Below, in pieces: positions 44,861 through 54,163 of a stretch of 64,000 nucleotides of DNA (its first letter is position 1; every line of letters begins with the position of its first letter). The notes below the pieces were generated by a model that did no database searches, was not told the origin of the DNA, and saw nothing but the letters and a program-made list of their open reading frames with translations. The DNA is from Synechocystis sp. PCC 6714 (GTDB lineage: Bacteria; Cyanobacteriota; Cyanobacteriia; Cyanobacteriales; Microcystaceae). Both the position numbers and the translations under genes were made by a program. The stretch spans positions 62,001-126,000 of the forward strand of contig NZ_CP007542.1 of NCBI RefSeq assembly GCF_000478825.2. The letters run 5' to 3'.

Positions 44861-45169
44861 GTGGCAATTGCTAACCGAGACTCTCATTCCCGCAATGATA
44901 AATCAACCGGGGTTTGTCCTTGGGGGTCTATCTATCAATTTCAGCCCATTCCTATCGTTTCAGTTCAGTCATGGGACAATTTGGTGCGAAAATCTGATTT
45001 TGAGGGATGCTTGCAAGTCAAAAGATCGGCACAGCTTCTATCCAACTGCAAATATATTGGATATTTGTTGCTCGAAAAAGAAAATTTAAAACCCCATCCT
45101 CCGGGACAGTTAAACGAGGTCAAAATCGAATTAACTGTGAATATTGGCCGAATGGCTAAAATTGATTGA
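44861..45169 (+). CDS. Hypothetical 102-aa protein (uncertain)
   Basis: An open frame from GTG at 44861 that ends at 45169, just before the ABC ATPase start. The stretch DNLVRKSDFEGCLQVKRSAQLLSNCKYIGYLLLEKENLKPHPPG looks protein-like, and it is co-directional with the ABC gene. No ribosome site, no family recognised, and no ATG at the start. May be chance. Confidence 0.35.
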   Translation: MAIANRDSHSRNDKSTGVCPWGSIYQFQPIPIVSVQSWDNLVRKSDFEGCLQVKRSAQLLSNCKYIGYLLLEKENLKPHPPGQLNEVKIELTVNIGRMAKID

Positions 45170-45186
45170 ATTTTTCAAGTATCCCC

Positions 45187-46176
45187 ATGGAATTAGCACC
45201 GGAAATCAAGGCCGCTGTGGTTACCCAAGGTTTGACTAAACACTTCGATCGCCAGGGGGCGGTGACCAATGTGGATTTAACCATTCCAGAGGGGGCGGTG
45301 TACGGGTTGATTGGCCCCAACGGTGCGGGTAAAACCACCCTCATTCGTATGTTAGCTACGGCGGAGGAACCCACTAGGGGAGAAATTTATTTGTTTGGCG
45401 ATCGCCTGATGGCAGGGTCGGACAACCTGAGAATTAAGCAATATTTGGGTTATTTACCGGACGATTATCCCCTTTACGAAGACCTGAGCGTAGAGGATTA
45501 TTTGGACTATTTTGCCCGGCTCTATCACCTCAAAAATCCTAGCCGTCGTCGCCGCATTCAGGAAGTGTTGGAGTTGGTGCAACTGACCAGCAAACGCCAC
45601 AGTCGCATTGACAGCCTTTCCCGGGGCATGAAACAACGGCTGAGTTTAGCCCGCACCATCATCCATGAACCGATTTTACTGCTTCTGGATGAACCGGTTT
45701 CTGGGCTCGATCCCCTGGCTCGCCAACAATTCCGGGACATTATTCGGGTACTGCAATCGGCGGGTATGACCATTCTCATTTCTTCCCATGTGCTCAGCGA
45801 TTTAGCGGAACTCTGCACGGCGATCGGAGTAATGGAACTGGGTTGTTTGGTGGAAAGCACTACCCTGGAAGACTTATACAGCCGCCTGGGACAACGTACC
45901 ATCACTATTACGTTACTAGGGGGCACAGAACAATTGCAGGATTGCCTCCGCAGTCAACCCGGTGTGGAGGATTGGCAGATAAACTATGACCAGGGAGAGC
46001 AGGCAAAGTCTAGCCAAGGCATTCACTGTTCAGTTATTTTTTCCGGTTCCCCCCAAGAGAGTGCTAATCTGCTCAAAAACTTGGTTTATGCTGGTTGTCA
46101 AGTGAGCCAATTCCATTGCCAACAGGAGGATTTGGAGAGTATTTTCCTCAAACTAGGACATCAACAGGTTTCTTGA
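45187..46176 (+). CDS. ABC transporter ATP-binding protein
   Basis: A 329-residue ATPase of the DrrA/CcmA-type ABC-2 export family. Walker A GPNGAGKTT, Q-loop YLGYLPDDYPLYEDLSV, signature LSRGMKQR, Walker B LLLLDEPVSGLD and H-loop ISSHVL are all intact. The C-terminal ~100 residues are a typical accessory domain. ATG at 45187. The next gene encodes the likely permease, 130 bases downstream. Cargo unknown. Confidence 0.88.
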   Translation: MELAPEIKAAVVTQGLTKHFDRQGAVTNVDLTIPEGAVYGLIGPNGAGKTTLIRMLATAEEPTRGEIYLFGDRLMAGSDNLRIKQYLGYLPDDYPLYEDLSVEDYLDYFARLYHLKNPSRRRRIQEVLELVQLTSKRHSRIDSLSRGMKQRLSLARTIIHEPILLLLDEPVSGLDPLARQQFRDIIRVLQSAGMTILISSHVLSDLAELCTAIGVMELGCLVESTTLEDLYSRLGQRTITITLLGGTEQLQDCLRSQPGVEDWQINYDQGEQAKSSQGIHCSVIFSGSPQESANLLKNLVYAGCQVSQFHCQQEDLESIFLKLGHQQVS

Positions 46177-46306
46177 CCATTACCATTGCTATCACTGGAT
46201 TTTAATACTTTTCAATTTTATTACTCTTTTATTACTGTCAACGACTAATTTGCCCATGCTTTAACAGTTAATTTCGACATTGATTCCTCCCCTTTTTTAC
46301 GCCGCC

Positions 46307-48076
46307 ATGATTAACTTTTTCTCCGCCTATGTCGATCGCCTGGGGGATTGGAATCCCCAACTTTATCGGGAACTTAAAAGCCGTTTTACTGCCCCTAGGG
46401 TGCGCTGGTTACTGTTGGCAAGTTTTATTTGCCAGGCAATGGTGTTATTTTTCCGTGGGGGGGAAATTCCGGTACTGGATCCCCTTACTCCCATCGGTCA
46501 GCAGTATAATCGCTACTGCTTGGGCACCCCGCCCAATGGGGAATATAGTCGAGCCACTTTTGTTTGTACCCAGGATATGCTGGGGCAGTTGCAGATTAAT
46601 TGGCGACTTTGGTGGCTGGATGGCTTTACTTTCTTGACCATCGCAGGATTAACTCTGTTGCTAGTGGTGGGTGTTTATTTGCTAGTGGCGGATTTGCAGA
46701 AGGAATGTCAACGGGGCACGTTAAATTTTATTCGCCTTAGTCCCCAAGGGGAGGGAAGTTTTATCTGGGGCAAAATGCTGGGGGTTCCTAGTTTACTCTA
46801 TGGATTTTTGCTTACTCTTTTACCCCTACATGGGATGGCCGCTGGGGGGGCTGGTATTCCCCTGACCCTATTGGCAGGTTACTACGGGGTGGTACTGGCG
46901 GGGGCAATTTTCTTTTTTCACATTGCCCTTTGGATTGGTTTGAGTAGTAGTGCCAAAAGTTATTCCTTGTCTAAAAGTGCGGCGATCGCCGGTTTATTTG
47001 TGTTGGGTATATTGGTTTTAACTTCATTGACTTTGCAGAATAATAGTTGGGAGCCAGTTTTTCTGTCTTGGTTTACTCTGTTTTACCCTGCTAAAGCATT
47101 GATTTACTTGGCCCGTTCCACCTTTTTACCCACCAGCACTGTCGGCTACCTGGGCCCCAATGAGCTAGACCAATTGCGCTGGTATGGCTGGGATTTATTT
47201 CGCTCTGCGCCCCTGGGCTTGGGTTTTATGGCGGCTAACTTTGCGGTGGGCACCTATTGGATTCAACAGGTATTGTGCCGTCGTTTCCGTCGTCCCTTCA
47301 GCACTGCCTGGAGCAAAGGCCAAAGCCTGGGGGTTACCTTGTCCCTAGTGGTGATCGCCAATGGCTTTTTGTTACAGAACTATGGAGGACGGGACCACTG
47401 GGATTTTCTGCTCTTAAACTTGGGTAGCTGGCAGTTGACCCTTTGTTGCTTCTTTTTGGGGTTAACCCTTGCCCTCTGTCCTCAAATTAACTATTTACGG
47501 GACTGGAGCCGTTACCGTCACGAGTCTCCCCGGCAATACCGCACCTGGGGTTGGCAAAATCTAGTGGCTGATGATAGTCCTCCCCAAGGGACGATCGCCA
47601 TTAATCTTGCTTTTACTGCCCTTTTGACTTTACCCATGGTGTTATTGATGCCCTGGGTGGCCCCAGTACCTCCAGGCATTGGTATTCCCCTAGGAAGCAT
47701 AGTAACGGCTTTGGCCATGGGTCTGCTGTGGAGTTTTACCCTCACGACCCTGATGCAGTGGGGTCTTGTGCGGATGGGTTTCCCCCGCCTATTAGTGTTA
47801 ATTCTGGCCCTAATGTTAATGGTGGTTCTTCCTTTGGCGATCGCCATCGGTGCTGGGATCAAAGAAAGTACGGTTATGTGGTTCACCCCCATGCCGGCCA
47901 TTGCCCTGGTGGAAGCGGCCCATTGGCAAACTCCCCTCTTTTTCCTGGCGCTCATCAGTCAAACCCTGGCCATTGGATTGGCAAGCTGGCAATTTAACAG
48001 GTACATTGACCGATTAGGGCGATCGGAGAGCCAACAATATCTTGCCCAAGAATCTCTAAAATTGAAGCAAAGTTAA
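46307..48076 (+). CDS. ABC-2 type permease-like membrane protein
   Basis: A 589-residue protein with about 12-14 transmembrane segments (for example GFTFLTIAGLTLLLVVGVYLLVA, and several in the last third). LNFIRLSPQGEGSFIWGKMLG between helices resembles the coupling segment of ABC-2 permeases (LRLSPxxxxxIxxGK). It follows an ABC ATPase, so they probably form an exporter. I use ATG at 46307 (MINFFSAYVDRLGDWNP); a TTG nine codons earlier is possible. The end (ESLKLKQS, stop) is almost the same DNA as the end of mgdA. Confidence 0.75.
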   Translation: MINFFSAYVDRLGDWNPQLYRELKSRFTAPRVRWLLLASFICQAMVLFFRGGEIPVLDPLTPIGQQYNRYCLGTPPNGEYSRATFVCTQDMLGQLQINWRLWWLDGFTFLTIAGLTLLLVVGVYLLVADLQKECQRGTLNFIRLSPQGEGSFIWGKMLGVPSLLYGFLLTLLPLHGMAAGGAGIPLTLLAGYYGVVLAGAIFFFHIALWIGLSSSAKSYSLSKSAAIAGLFVLGILVLTSLTLQNNSWEPVFLSWFTLFYPAKALIYLARSTFLPTSTVGYLGPNELDQLRWYGWDLFRSAPLGLGFMAANFAVGTYWIQQVLCRRFRRPFSTAWSKGQSLGVTLSLVVIANGFLLQNYGGRDHWDFLLLNLGSWQLTLCCFFLGLTLALCPQINYLRDWSRYRHESPRQYRTWGWQNLVADDSPPQGTIAINLAFTALLTLPMVLLMPWVAPVPPGIGIPLGSIVTALAMGLLWSFTLTTLMQWGLVRMGFPRLLVLILALMLMVVLPLAIAIGAGIKESTVMWFTPMPAIALVEAAHWQTPLFFLALISQTLAIGLASWQFNRYIDRLGRSESQQYLAQESLKLKQS

Positions 48077-48104
48077 AAGCCCGGACTCACTAACCTAGCC
48101 CCTA

Positions 48105-48671
48105 TCAAGGGGCATCCTGCCATTCTGGGCTTAGGGTAATAAAATCGAAAACGTTAGCTCCGGGGTGACAGGTAATGCAGGTGTTGCTAGTTACTTCCTC
48201 CGGCATTGGCACCCTGGGATGGAGAGCTCTGAAAAAGCGAGACTTCTCTGCATAAAGAGGCACTGGATTGTTGGGCGGTAAGGGGCGAGAGAAAGTGCTG
48301 ACATAGTCCCAAATTAATAACTGGGTCAGACGATTGATGTTGGGAATACTAACCCCATAATGGACATCCGGGCGGCGCAGAATTTCCTGCCAAGAATCCA
48401 GGGGCAACACCTCTGGCGGCAAAGCAATGTGACAGCCTGTACAAGTTTCAATGTAGGATTCAAAGCCGGGATAATAGCGGGTGGGAATTGGGTCAACGGA
48501 ACGGGAATTTTCAGGGATAGCCGGAGGCAAGTTTTGGGGAATATTTGCCTGGGCTATCAAACTAGATGTCGGTTGACCATGGGACGCCAACGTCTGGGCC
48601 ATGACCCCACCGCCACTAAAGGAAAGAAAAATGATTGCTAGCCCCGTCAGAACCACTGGCAAAATTCGCAT
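48105..48671 (-). CDS. Exported diheme cytochrome c
   Basis: A 188-residue protein with a signal peptide (VVLTGLAIIFLSFSG then VMAQT) and two heme c motifs: CTGCH near residue 76 and CITCH near residue 166. Between them is YGVSIPNINRLTQLLIWDYVSTFSRPLPPN, typical of the cyanobacterial DHC-like small cytochromes. It likely works in the lumen or periplasm; partner unknown. ATG at 48671 (MRILPVV). Convergent with the permease gene, 28 bases between stops. Confidence 0.8.
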   Translation of the reverse strand: MRILPVVLTGLAIIFLSFSGGGVMAQTLASHGQPTSSLIAQANIPQNLPPAIPENSRSVDPIPTRYYPGFESYIETCTGCHIALPPEVLPLDSWQEILRRPDVHYGVSIPNINRLTQLLIWDYVSTFSRPLPPNNPVPLYAEKSRFFRALHPRVPMPEEVTSNTCITCHPGANVFDFITLSPEWQDAP

Positions 48672-48964
48672 GGTCGTTTCCAATTACACCAATTCCATCA
48701 CAGGATAGCTTGTCCGGGGGAATCTCCCAAAGATACCCCAGTTTTGACACTCGTTTAACAGTCCACTATCAGAGCCTGTTTGCAAAGTTTTGGCTTGCCC
48801 TCTAAATTTCCCCACTAAGGCGACCACAATACTGGGGGACCTATCTGACTTATTCTATGGTTCTCCCCAACCTTGGGGAGCTAAAACACTGTCTCAATGC
48901 CGATGGTTCTATGTAACCTTTGATTGTCTTAGAATCAATGCCCGTGCTTTCTTCTTTTGCTGCC

Positions 48965-50869
48965 ATGGATAACCCCCGCCTCCACCCAGATACCATCCAA
49001 GAAATTAAGCAAAAAATAGATATTGTTGAAATCATCGGCGATTATGTGGTGCTCAAGAAAAGAGGGCGGGATTACATTGGTCTGTGTCCTTTCCACGACG
49101 AAAAATCCCCCAGCTTTAGTGTGAGTCCAGCCAAGCAAATGTATTACTGTTTTGGCTGCGGGGCCGGGGGCAATGCATTCAACTTTCTGATGGAATTGGG
49201 CAAACGCTCTTTTACGGATGTAGCTCTGGATTTAGCCCGCCGGTATCAAGTTCCGATTCAAACCCTGGAGCCGGAGCAAAAACAAGAACTGCAACGACAA
49301 CTATCTTTGCGGGAACAACTTTACGAAATTATGGCGGTGGCCGCTGGTTTTTATCACCATACTCTTTTTCAACCCCAAGGCCAGGAAGCATTGGATTATT
49401 TACACCAAAAACGTCATTTATCGCCAGCGACAATTCAGCAATTTCAGTTGGGTTATGCCCCCGATAGCTGGGAAACCCTTTACCGTTATTTAGTCGAACA
49501 AAAACGTTACCCCGTAGCAGCGGTGGAGCAGGCGGGATTAATTAAGGTTAGGCAATCTGGCACTGGATATTATGATCAATTTCGCCACCGTTTAATGATT
49601 CCCATTCGGGACGTCCAGGGAAGAGCCATTGCTTTTGGTAGCAGAACCTTGGGCAACGATGAGCCAAAATATCTCAACTCTCCTGAAACACCCCTATTCC
49701 ATAAAAGCAAAAATTTGTTTGGTTTAGACCAAGCTAAAAGTGCAATTCAGAAAGTCGATGAAGCGATTTTAGTGGAAGGTTATTTTGACGTTATTGCTCT
49801 GCACGAAAGCGGTATTAAACAAACTGTGGCGGCCCTGGGCACAGCCCTAAGTCGAGACCAGATACAAAGCCTGATGAGGTTTAGTCAATCTAAGCAAATT
49901 ATTTTTAATTTTGATGCGGATAAAGCAGGAGTTAATGCTACCCAGAGGGCAATCCAGGAGATTGAACCGTTAGTGTACAGCGGCCAAGTTAATTTGCGTA
50001 TCTTGAATTTGCCGGCGGGAAAAGATGCGGATGAATTTATCCATAGTAGCCCTGAAAACAGAGAAATTTACCAAACTTTAGTCAAAGAAGCTCCCCTGTG
50101 GATAGATTGGCAAATTCAACAATTGACTAAACAAAAAAAACTGAAAAATCCCCTAGACTTTGAACAAGTAGCGAGGGGGATGGTGGCCATTTTAAAGCGC
50201 TTAACTGATCAAAATAAACGGGCTTATTATCTACAGTTTTGTGGAGAAATTTTGAGCCAGGGGAACAGCCAATTGATCAGTTTACAAGTTAATAATTTGT
50301 TGAGCCAGCTAAAGTATGGTGATGCTTCTGATCAGAGCAAACCGAGAAATTGGCAAGTTAAAGATCCCGCTAGCAGTTTATTGGAAAAAGCAGAGGCTCT
50401 CCTGTTAAGAATTTATCTCCACTGTCCCCAAGAACGGGTAACTATTGATCAAATTCTGTTAGAAAATGATCTCCTGTTTAGTTTTGCTCACCACCGTCTA
50501 CTCTGGCAAAAAATTGACCAGGTGCGGGAGCATTTCAATCTGGCCACTGACCCTGATAACCAATTGCCCCTGTTGGTTCAGCTAGCTTATCTGGAACAGG
50601 AGGAAAACTTTACTGGGGTTGAGTCTCTTTTTCAACTGACGGAAACCAGTGCGGAAGAATTATTTCGGGCTAACGTCCGCATCCCAGAGGCGATCGCCAT
50701 TATGGAAAAGGCTCCTTGGGAAACCTACCAGCAACATTGCTTTAGCAAATTACAGCAATTGGATCCCCGCACCCAGGCGGAAGATTTTCGTTACTACCAA
50801 CAACAGTGGCAAAGAGCTCGTCAAGAAATCCAACGGCTAGATAGTCAAAGGCTCAATCAACCGGATTAA
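48965..50869 (+). CDS. dnaG: DNA primase
   Basis: Synthesises RNA primers at the replication fork. The 634-residue protein begins with the CHC2 zinc domain (GLCPFHDEKSPSFSV..YYCFGCGAGGNAFNFLM), continues into the TOPRIM catalytic core (AILVEGYFDVIALHESG, FNFDADKAG) and ends with a C-terminal helicase-binding region. ATG at 48965 (MDNPRLHPD); an upstream ATG at 48938 would add nine residues without homology. It is orthologous to 6803 Sll1868, whose neighbours (Rieske, ABC) are also here. Confidence 0.95.
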   Translation: MDNPRLHPDTIQEIKQKIDIVEIIGDYVVLKKRGRDYIGLCPFHDEKSPSFSVSPAKQMYYCFGCGAGGNAFNFLMELGKRSFTDVALDLARRYQVPIQTLEPEQKQELQRQLSLREQLYEIMAVAAGFYHHTLFQPQGQEALDYLHQKRHLSPATIQQFQLGYAPDSWETLYRYLVEQKRYPVAAVEQAGLIKVRQSGTGYYDQFRHRLMIPIRDVQGRAIAFGSRTLGNDEPKYLNSPETPLFHKSKNLFGLDQAKSAIQKVDEAILVEGYFDVIALHESGIKQTVAALGTALSRDQIQSLMRFSQSKQIIFNFDADKAGVNATQRAIQEIEPLVYSGQVNLRILNLPAGKDADEFIHSSPENREIYQTLVKEAPLWIDWQIQQLTKQKKLKNPLDFEQVARGMVAILKRLTDQNKRAYYLQFCGEILSQGNSQLISLQVNNLLSQLKYGDASDQSKPRNWQVKDPASSLLEKAEALLLRIYLHCPQERVTIDQILLENDLLFSFAHHRLLWQKIDQVREHFNLATDPDNQLPLLVQLAYLEQEENFTGVESLFQLTETSAEELFRANVRIPEAIAIMEKAPWETYQQHCFSKLQQLDPRTQAEDFRYYQQQWQRARQEIQRLDSQRLNQPD

Positions 50870-51004
50870 TGGGCCCAAAATCTAGCGAACAAAACCGGTT
50901 ATTTAAGGGACTGGAGAAATTTTCACAGCACTCCAACATAAGAGATTTTCGCCAAAAAAGAAACCGTAGCTGGGTAAACCTTTATTTTTTGTTACAAAAA
51001 TCGT

Positions 51005-51031
51005 GTTCCATGTTACAATTTTTGATATAGA
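51005..51031 (+). promoter_or_regulatory. Likely promoter of the small RNA gene
   Basis: TATAGA at 51026-51031 is a good -10 box; GTTCCA around 51005-51010 is a weak -35 at a 15-base spacing. Transcription would start near 51038. Confidence 0.5.
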
Positions 51032-51037
51032 AATCAA

Positions 51038-51127
51038 GGACTGCGCGAGTTGGGAAACCGCCACTGAGATTTCCTCAAGCAACAACAACATTTGGTGGGG
51101 TCAGGGAGTGTTTCTCTGACTCTTTTT
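51038..51127 (+). ncRNA. Small RNA, Yfr2-like
   Basis: A stand-alone transcript of about 85-90 bases predicted from the promoter at 51005-51031 to the terminator at 51100-51127. It begins with GTTGGGAAACCGCC, then CACTGAGATTTCCTCAAG and a CAACAACAACA stretch before the terminator hairpin. This order (GGGAAACC motif, unpaired A/C-rich middle, terminator) reminds me of the Yfr2 family of cyanobacterial small RNAs, but the match is from memory. It lies between dnaG and the S1-domain gene; no coding frame crosses it. Confidence 0.6.
51100..51127 (+). terminator. Rho-independent terminator of the small RNA
   Basis: GTCAGGGA (51100-51107) and TCTCTGAC (51113-51120) form an eight-base stem with one G-U pair and a 5-base loop, followed by TCTTTTT. 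Confidence 0.8.
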
Positions 51128-51251
51128 GGTTTTTGGACCCCCAGCCCAAGTTTGGAAAATACCAGCGGATTAACCCCTCAAATGTAGTAGTGGGGAGCTT
51201 GCCTCCGCAATCTAGGTCATTGTCCAAACTTGAGAAAATTGTTTGAAATTA

Positions 51252-51342
51252 CAGTTGATTTAATTGAAAGTAAGACACTGACCAGGGCTAAAAGCGTCTT
51301 TGGGAAAGACTTTAGTCGTCTCAATCTTACTGTGATTGACTA
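51252..51342. repeat. MITE-like repeat, copy C
   Basis: This is ~90% identical by eye to copy B at 33248-33337. It contains TTGAAAGTAAGACACTGACC, GTCTTTGGGAAAGAC (a perfect small hairpin) and ends TTGACTATA. It lies between the small RNA and the 3' end of the S1-domain gene, whose stop is 6 bases away. Confidence 0.8.
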
Positions 51343-51347
51343 TACCC

Positions 51348-52265
51348 TTAGTTTTTCTCCAACTGCTCCTGTTTATCGCTGAGATTTTGCTTAGACTGCA
51401 CCAGGGGTAACCGATTGGGGGCATCGGCCATCATTTCATCAAATTTTTCCACCAATTCCCCTGGATAGGTTTCCAAAATACGGGTGGAAAGGGAAATGCG
51501 GTTTTTGTACTCATCAATTTCTTGGACATAGACACTAATGGTTTGGCCAAAGGTGAAGAGAGTGTTAAGGTAATCAACCCTGGTGCCGCTCACTTGGCTG
51601 ACATGGAGTAAACCCGTTACCCCTTCGATTTCCACAAACACTCCATAGGGTTGGATTTTAGCCACTTTGCCCTCGTAGATATTGCCCGCCGCAATTTTGC
51701 CCATGGACTCCGCCTGTTGAATACGCCGCTGAGTCAGCACCAATTTATTGTTATCCTGGTTGGCCTCAAGGATGTGGGCTTTTAGCACTTGTCCCACCAA
51801 AGCTTCCATGTCATCTTTGTGTATTAGGTGCGATCGGGGAATGAAGCCCCGCAGTCCTTCCACGTCGCCGACTACGCCCCCTTTATTGGTGCCGGTGACC
51901 ACCATTTCCAGGGTTTTGCCAGTGTCTTCGAGCTCCGCTATGTTTTCCCAGGATTGCTGAATTTGTAATTGACGACGGGAAAGCCGCACCTGACCTTCGT
52001 CGTTCTGATCACTGGTGACGAGAAAATCCCAGGCACTTTCGAGGGGGAAGCTTTCTTCAATTTCTGCGTGGGGCCGTAAGCCTAATTCCTGCACAGGGAC
52101 AAAGCCGGGGGATTTACCGCCGAAATCCACATAAACACCTTCATTGGCATGCTGACAGACCTTGCCGTGGACGGTTTGGCCCTTTTCAGCATGGTAATCG
52201 TGTTTATCTAGGGCCTTAGCAAATTCATCGAGGGAAAAGGCCGCACTGTTGGGGGGAGAAGGCAT
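51348..52265 (-). CDS. S1-domain RNA-binding protein (ribosomal protein S1 homologue B)
   Basis: A 305-residue protein with three S1 repeats (about residues 28-97, 113-178 and 193-263): GQTVHGKVCQHANEGVYVDFGGKSPGFVP, GKTLEMVVTGTNKGGVVGDVEGLRGFIP and GNIYEGKVAKIQPYGVFVEIEGVTGLLH. The length equals the second S1-type protein (Rps1b, Slr1984) of 6803 in memory; it binds RNA, in vitro with preference for mRNA leaders. ATG 52265. The 3' end abuts copy C of the MITE-like repeat. Confidence 0.85.
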   Translation of the reverse strand: MPSPPNSAAFSLDEFAKALDKHDYHAEKGQTVHGKVCQHANEGVYVDFGGKSPGFVPVQELGLRPHAEIEESFPLESAWDFLVTSDQNDEGQVRLSRRQLQIQQSWENIAELEDTGKTLEMVVTGTNKGGVVGDVEGLRGFIPRSHLIHKDDMEALVGQVLKAHILEANQDNNKLVLTQRRIQQAESMGKIAAGNIYEGKVAKIQPYGVFVEIEGVTGLLHVSQVSGTRVDYLNTLFTFGQTISVYVQEIDEYKNRISLSTRILETYPGELVEKFDEMMADAPNRLPLVQSKQNLSDKQEQLEKN

Positions 52266-52415
52266 ACGAAGACAGATTGAAAAATCAGTTTGAATGCCTT
52301 ATTCTAGCAGGATTGCTTAGGACTTTTGTGACCGGCTAGTTTCAGCTTTGGGCGCCCCTAGCGAGGATAGGATTAGTTTTTTCCCTTTACCTTTACCACC
52401 GTTGTTGGCTTGCCA

Positions 52416-53486
52416 ATGAGCGTTATTTCCCCCCATAGCCAAGCATTATCTCTGCTTCGTACTATCCCGATCAATTTGAACCATTGGTATGTGGTAGCCC
52501 AGACCCAGGAATTAGGGCAGAAACCCCTCGGAATTACTTTATGGGAGCAACCGATCGCCATTTATCGGGACCAGGTAGGTAAGGTGCAGGCGGTGGAAGA
52601 TCGCTGTCCCCATCGTCAGGTGAAACTGAGTGAAGGTCGGGTGTTGGGCAACAACTTGGAGTGTGCTTACCACGGTTGGCAATTTGATGCCCAGGGCTTT
52701 TGCGCGAAAATTCCCTATTTTAATGATTCGCAAAAACTTCCCCCCTGCCGTTTGCGTACTTACCCTGTGCAGGAAAAAGATGGTTTTATCTGGCTTTACC
52801 CAGGGGATTTGGATTATCTCGCTACCCACAAACCTCAACCCTTGGCTTTACCAGAATGGCATCATTTGAACTACATTGGTAGTTTTGCCCCCTTTGATTG
52901 TCCCGGACATTTTTCCTATTTAATTGAAAATTTAATGGATATGTACCATGGACATTTGCATGATAATTACCAGGCTTGGGCTTCCGCTTCCCTAAGGGAA
53001 ATTGAAGTCAATGGCGATCGGGTGGTGGTGGATTATGATGCCCAAAGCTATTACAAAATTGATAAAATTTGGTCTATTTCCCAGCTATTTTTTCCTGCTC
53101 TACGGCGTTTGCATCCAGAAAACTTACGGGTGAGTTATATCTATCCCCATTGGTCTTCCAGATTGGGGGAGGATTTTAGGATTTACTGTTTATTTTGTCC
53201 CGTTTCCCCCACTAAAACCAAAGCCTACTTGGTTCATTTTACTTCCTTGGAAGCCTTTCCTAAATTGCATAAATTACCCATTGCTTTCAGAAGTTTTTTA
53301 AAAAATTGGTTATCGGGAACAGCCCGGCCTTTACTAGAAGGTTTAATTGCACAAGATGTTCGCATGATTGCCCAGGAGCAGGAAGCTTTTGAGCAAAATT
53401 CTGAGCGCCAAAATGTGGAAGTAAATCCCGCCCTAGCTAAGGTACAACAATTAATCCGTCAACAGGGGTTGAATAGTCAGCCATGA
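52416..53486 (+). CDS. Rieske oxygenase (PaO/Lls1-like)
   Basis: A 356-residue ring-hydroxylating oxygenase subunit. The Rieske cluster site is CPHRQVKLSEG..CAYHGWQFD (residues ~62-88). The iron site is NLMDMYHGHLHDN (Asp-His-His, about residues 172-184). It resembles pheophorbide a oxygenase and Lls1-type proteins, used in chlorophyll catabolism in plants; the substrate in cyanobacteria is not certain. ATG at 52416. The last four bases overlap the ATG of the next gene (ATGA), so translation is coupled. Confidence 0.85.
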   Translation: MSVISPHSQALSLLRTIPINLNHWYVVAQTQELGQKPLGITLWEQPIAIYRDQVGKVQAVEDRCPHRQVKLSEGRVLGNNLECAYHGWQFDAQGFCAKIPYFNDSQKLPPCRLRTYPVQEKDGFIWLYPGDLDYLATHKPQPLALPEWHHLNYIGSFAPFDCPGHFSYLIENLMDMYHGHLHDNYQAWASASLREIEVNGDRVVVDYDAQSYYKIDKIWSISQLFFPALRRLHPENLRVSYIYPHWSSRLGEDFRIYCLFCPVSPTKTKAYLVHFTSLEAFPKLHKLPIAFRSFLKNWLSGTARPLLEGLIAQDVRMIAQEQEAFEQNSERQNVEVNPALAKVQQLIRQQGLNSQP

Positions 53487-54163
53487 CGTCTCTCATTAAA
53501 TTAATCGGAGTCAGCACCACCGATATAACTGGATCCACTGTTTTATTAAATAATATTTCTCTCCACATTGACCATGGGCAAACTATTGGCCTCCAAGGGC
53601 GATCGGGGGCAGGAAAAAGCACCCTTTTACGGCTACTCAATCGGCTTCAGGAAGTTAGCGGAGGCAATATTTTCTATGACAAACAAGCCCTTAGTAAATA
53701 TCCAATTCAGCAACTGCGACAGGAAATCGTGTTGGTTCCCCAAGAGCCAAAATTATTAGGTATGACGGTGGAAGAAAGCTTAGTTTATCCCTTGGAATTA
53801 CAAAAAGTTGGTAAAACAGAATGTCAACGGCGGCGGATTCGGGCCTGTGACATTTGGGAAATCCCCAGTGATTGGCTAGACCGCAATGAGCTACAGCTTT
53901 CCGTCGGCCAACGGCAACTGGTCACCCTGGTGCGGGCAATGATGCTAAGTCCCCGGGTGCTGCTTTTGGATGAACCCACGTCTGCCCTCGATCCGGCCCT
54001 AGCTCAAAGGGTTTTAGCTCAGTTGAAATTAATCAATCGAGAAAATGGCACTACCATGGTGATGGTCAACCATACACCGGAATACCTAGAAGATTTTTGC
54101 CAACGTATTTTTACCCTTTGCGAAGGAGAATTGACACGGGAAATTACCCTAGAAAAAAATTAG
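53483..54163 (+). CDS. ABC transporter ATP-binding protein (FetA-like)
   Basis: A 226-residue ATPase with Walker A GRSGAGKST, signature LSVGQRQ, Walker B LLLDEPTSALD and H-loop MVNHTPE. It resembles FetA/YbbL, the ATPase of an iron or small-molecule exporter, whose usual permease FetB is not adjacent here. Start ATG overlaps the stop of the Rieske gene; the stop overlaps the next convergent gene's stop (TTAG at 54160-54163). Confidence 0.82.
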   Translation: MTSLIKLIGVSTTDITGSTVLLNNISLHIDHGQTIGLQGRSGAGKSTLLRLLNRLQEVSGGNIFYDKQALSKYPIQQLRQEIVLVPQEPKLLGMTVEESLVYPLELQKVGKTECQRRRIRACDIWEIPSDWLDRNELQLSVGQRQLVTLVRAMMLSPRVLLLDEPTSALDPALAQRVLAQLKLINRENGTTMVMVNHTPEYLEDFCQRIFTLCEGELTREITLEKN

